Source of the DNA: an uncultured Clostridia bacterium
Lineage (GTDB): Bacteria; Bacillota; Clostridia; Oscillospirales; Oscillospiraceae
DNA: 16,184 bases
Assembly: GCA_945946745.1 (NCBI GenBank)
Contig: CAMEWZ010000019.1
Coordinates: 1 to 16,184 of the forward strand
Reading direction: 5' to 3'
Shown here piece by piece: positions 14,058 through 16,184 of this stretch (position 1 is its first letter; each line of letters opens with the position of its first letter). The position numbers were made by a program, and so were the translations under genes. Below the pieces are notes generated by a model that saw only the letters and a program-made list of their open reading frames with translations, ran no database searches and had not been told where the DNA came from.

Positions 14058-15728
14058 ATGAAACTATCCGGCTCTGATATCCTGGTTCGGACGTTGATCG
14101 AACAGGGCGTGGATGTCGTCTTCGGCTATCCCGGCGGACAGGTCATCAACATTTACGATTCCCTCTACAAATATCAAGACGAGCTGAAGCACGTCCTCAC
14201 CGCCCACGAGCAGGGGGCTGCCCATGCCGCGGACGGCTATGCCCGGGCCACAGGCAAGGTGGGCGTGGTCATCGCCACCTCCGGCCCCGGCGCTACCAAT
14301 TTGGTCACCGGCATCGCCACGGCTTACCTGGACTCCGTTCCTCTGGTGGCCATCACCGGCAACGTGCCCAACTCCACCATCGGCACCGACGGCTTCCAGG
14401 AGATCGACATCACCGGCGTCACCCTGCCCATCACCAAGCACAACTATTTTGTCGGCGCCATTGAGGATTTGGCGGATACCATCCGGGAGGCCTTCCGGCT
14501 GGCCAAGTCCGGCCGTCCCGGCCCGGTGCTCATCGACATCCCCAAGGATGTGCAGGTAGCAAAATACGACTATGAACCCCAGAGCGTGGTGCAGCCCGAC
14601 GAGGTCTTTGCCGCCAAGGAGATCCGCATCCAGCAGGCGGCGGCGTGCATCAACGCCGCCCAGCGGCCCTTTATCTATTTCGGCGGTGGCCTGATCACCA
14701 GCGAGGCACAGGACGAGCTGCTGCAAATGGCGGAGACCATCGACGCTCCCATCGGCTGCTCCTTAATGGGCATTTCCGGCGTCCCCACCGACTATCCCCG
14801 GTTCTTAGGGATGCAGGGCATGCACGGCCACTACGCCTGCTCCACCGCTATGCACCACGCCGATGTGATCATCGCCCTGGGCTGCCGGTTCAATGACCGG
14901 GTCACCGGAAACCGGGCCAAGTTCGCCGTGGGCACCAAAATCGTCCACATCGACATCGACGGTGCGGAGCTGGGCAAAACCGTCAGCCCCACCCACGGTC
15001 TTCGGGGCGATGTAAAGAAAACCCTGCAAAAGCTGCTGCCCCTGCTGCGCAAGACGGAGCACCTCCAGTGGCGCTCGGAAATTGACCATCTCATCGACGA
15101 GGAGCATGCCGGTCTGGACAGCCGGGAGGGTATGACTCCCCGGAACGTCATCGGTACGCTGAACCGTTTTCTGGGGGAAAACACCCCGGTGGCTACCGAT
15201 GTTGGCCAGCACCAGATGTGGGCCGCCCAGTACCTAAACCTCAAAAATCCCCGTTGTTTCCTGTCCAGCGGCGGTCTGGGCACCATGGGCTTTGGCATGG
15301 GCGCCGCCATGGGCGCGGCCATGGGCACCGGAGAGCGCAGTGTTCTGATCACCGGTGACGGCAGCTTCGGCATGAACCTAAACGAGTTGGCCACCGCCGT
15401 GGCGAACCAGATCCCCATGGTGATTCTGCTTCTGAACAACGGCGTGCTGGGCATGGTTCGCCAGTGGCAGACCCTGTTCTTCGATAAGCACTATTCCAAC
15501 ACCACCCTGGATGCCCGGCACACCGACTTTGTGAAGCTGGCCCAGGCCTTCGGCGCCAGCGCCAGCCGGGCCTTGACTCTGGAGGAGTTGGAGCACGCCT
15601 TGACAGAAGCCTTCGCCTGCAATGGCCCCTACCTCATCGACTGCGCCATCGACAAGGACGAATTCGTGCTGCCCATGCTGCCCCCCGGCGGTTCCATGGA
15701 TGACATCATTGTAAGGATCGGAGATTGA
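14058..15728 (+). CDS. ilvB: Acetolactate synthase (AHAS) large catalytic subunit
   Basis: The 556-residue ThDP enzyme makes 2-acetolactate from pyruvate, or 2-aceto-2-hydroxybutanoate when 2-oxobutanoate from IlvA is present. The N-terminal PYR domain has VVFGYPGG (20-27) and the ThDP-activating glutamate E51 in TAHEQGAAHAADGYAR. The middle FAD/transhydrogenase-like domain spans about 190-330. The C-terminal PP domain has the metal motif starting GDGSFGMNLNELAT (433) and ending in LLLNN (457-461). AAAGAAAGG precedes ATG 14058. The small subunit follows with a one-base gap. Catabolic AlsS is argued against by the regulatory subunit and the operon. Confidence 0.96.
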   Translation: MKLSGSDILVRTLIEQGVDVVFGYPGGQVINIYDSLYKYQDELKHVLTAHEQGAAHAADGYARATGKVGVVIATSGPGATNLVTGIATAYLDSVPLVAITGNVPNSTIGTDGFQEIDITGVTLPITKHNYFVGAIEDLADTIREAFRLAKSGRPGPVLIDIPKDVQVAKYDYEPQSVVQPDEVFAAKEIRIQQAAACINAAQRPFIYFGGGLITSEAQDELLQMAETIDAPIGCSLMGISGVPTDYPRFLGMQGMHGHYACSTAMHHADVIIALGCRFNDRVTGNRAKFAVGTKIVHIDIDGAELGKTVSPTHGLRGDVKKTLQKLLPLLRKTEHLQWRSEIDHLIDEEHAGLDSREGMTPRNVIGTLNRFLGENTPVATDVGQHQMWAAQYLNLKNPRCFLSSGGLGTMGFGMGAAMGAAMGTGERSVLITGDGSFGMNLNELATAVANQIPMVILLLNNGVLGMVRQWQTLFFDKHYSNTTLDARHTDFVKLAQAFGASASRALTLEELEHALTEAFACNGPYLIDCAIDKDEFVLPMLPPGGSMDDIIVRIGD

Positions 15729-15729
15729 T

Positions 15730-16184
15730 ATGAAGAAATTTACCATTGCAATCCTGGTCAACAACCAGTTCGGCGTTCTGAACCGGGTCACCAGCATGTT
15801 CCGCCGCCGCCAGTTTAACATCACCTCCCTAACCGTGTCGGAAACGGAATCCGAGAAGTTCTCCCGGATCACCGTCCAGTCCGAGGGTGACGAGATCAAG
15901 AAAGAGCAGCTGATCAACCAGCTGTACAAGCTGCCCGACGTCTGCTCCATCGCGGAGCTGGACAACCTGGACACCGTCAACCGGGAGCTGCTGCTCATCA
16001 AGGTCAAGAACGACCCTAACGTCCGGGGGGAGATCAGCGCCGCCTCCGACGCCTATGAGGGCAAGATCGTGGACTTCACCAAGGATTCCATCATCATCCA
16101 GATGGTGGGCGACAGCCGCAAAATCGACAATTTTGTGGCGCTGATGAAGGAATACGACATTCTGGAAATCTGCCGCACCGGCAT
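15730..16184 (+). CDS. ilvN: Acetolactate synthase small regulatory subunit (3' end missing)
   Basis: The readable 151 codons run to the right edge with no stop. It begins MKKFTIAILVNNQFGVLNRV, an N-terminal ACT domain (about 4-76) that in AHAS small subunits binds valine or other branched amino acids. The second, ALS-C-like domain begins near NRELLLIKVKN (84-94). About 10-20 residues are probably missing, since family members are near 160-170. Start 15730 lies one base after the ilvB stop with CGGAG inside the ilvB end, so subunit synthesis is likely coupled. The symbol ilvH is an equally valid name. Confidence 0.94.
   Translation, partial: MKKFTIAILVNNQFGVLNRVTSMFRRRQFNITSLTVSETESEKFSRITVQSEGDEIKKEQLINQLYKLPDVCSIAELDNLDTVNRELLLIKVKNDPNVRGEISAASDAYEGKIVDFTKDSIIIQMVGDSRKIDNFVALMKEYDILEICRTG

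Overview
The window looks like chromosomal core metabolism from a GC-rich member of the Clostridia, probably Oscillospirales (Oscillospiraceae-like). The evidence is a short HisG paired with HisZ, a YerC-type TrpR-family regulator, a T-box leader, sigma-A type promoters with 17-base spacers, and strong Shine-Dalgarno sites. Two amino-acid biosynthesis blocks diverge from a roughly 245-base control region (6350-6593).

Left block, minus strand, read from 6349 down to 1: yerC (hisR-like regulator), hisZ, hisG, hisD, hisC, hisB, hisH, hisA and the start of hisF, which is cut by the window edge. Genes are packed head to tail. Four junctions are ATGA overlaps, one is a single-base overlap, two are longer overlaps, and only hisH-hisA has a gap (8 bases). 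This is one operon for histidine synthesis from PRPP and ATP. hisI/hisE and a histidinol-phosphatase are not visible and may lie beyond the left edge or elsewhere. The single visible promoter carries a perfect 8+2+8 palindrome in its -35/-10 spacer, the best candidate operator for the YerC/HisR-type protein encoded first in the operon.

Right block, plus strand: ilvE has its own promoter. A second, full-consensus promoter then starts a T-box leader (about 7683-7968) with a terminator, followed by ilvA, leuA (long type), leuC, leuD, leuB, ilvB and ilvN (cut by the right edge). Together they encode threonine deamination, the acetohydroxyacid synthase step, the leucine-specific branch and the final transamination. 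ilvC and ilvD are not in view. Folding Stem I of the T-box by eye against a well-studied glycine T-box places CTG (Leu) in the specifier position. This suggests that leucyl-tRNA charging, not isoleucine, controls the set, although the first gene is threonine deaminase.

Two intercistronic gaps hold repeat-like DNA. A 103-base element with inverted GTTGACAG-type ends and two internal hairpins lies between ilvA and leuA. A 79-base GC-rich double hairpin with matching inverted ends lies between leuA and leuC. Both resemble dispersed REP/MITE-type elements. I saw no tRNA, rRNA, CRISPR array, transposase or phage gene, and no convincing undescribed protein system. The points of interest are regulatory.
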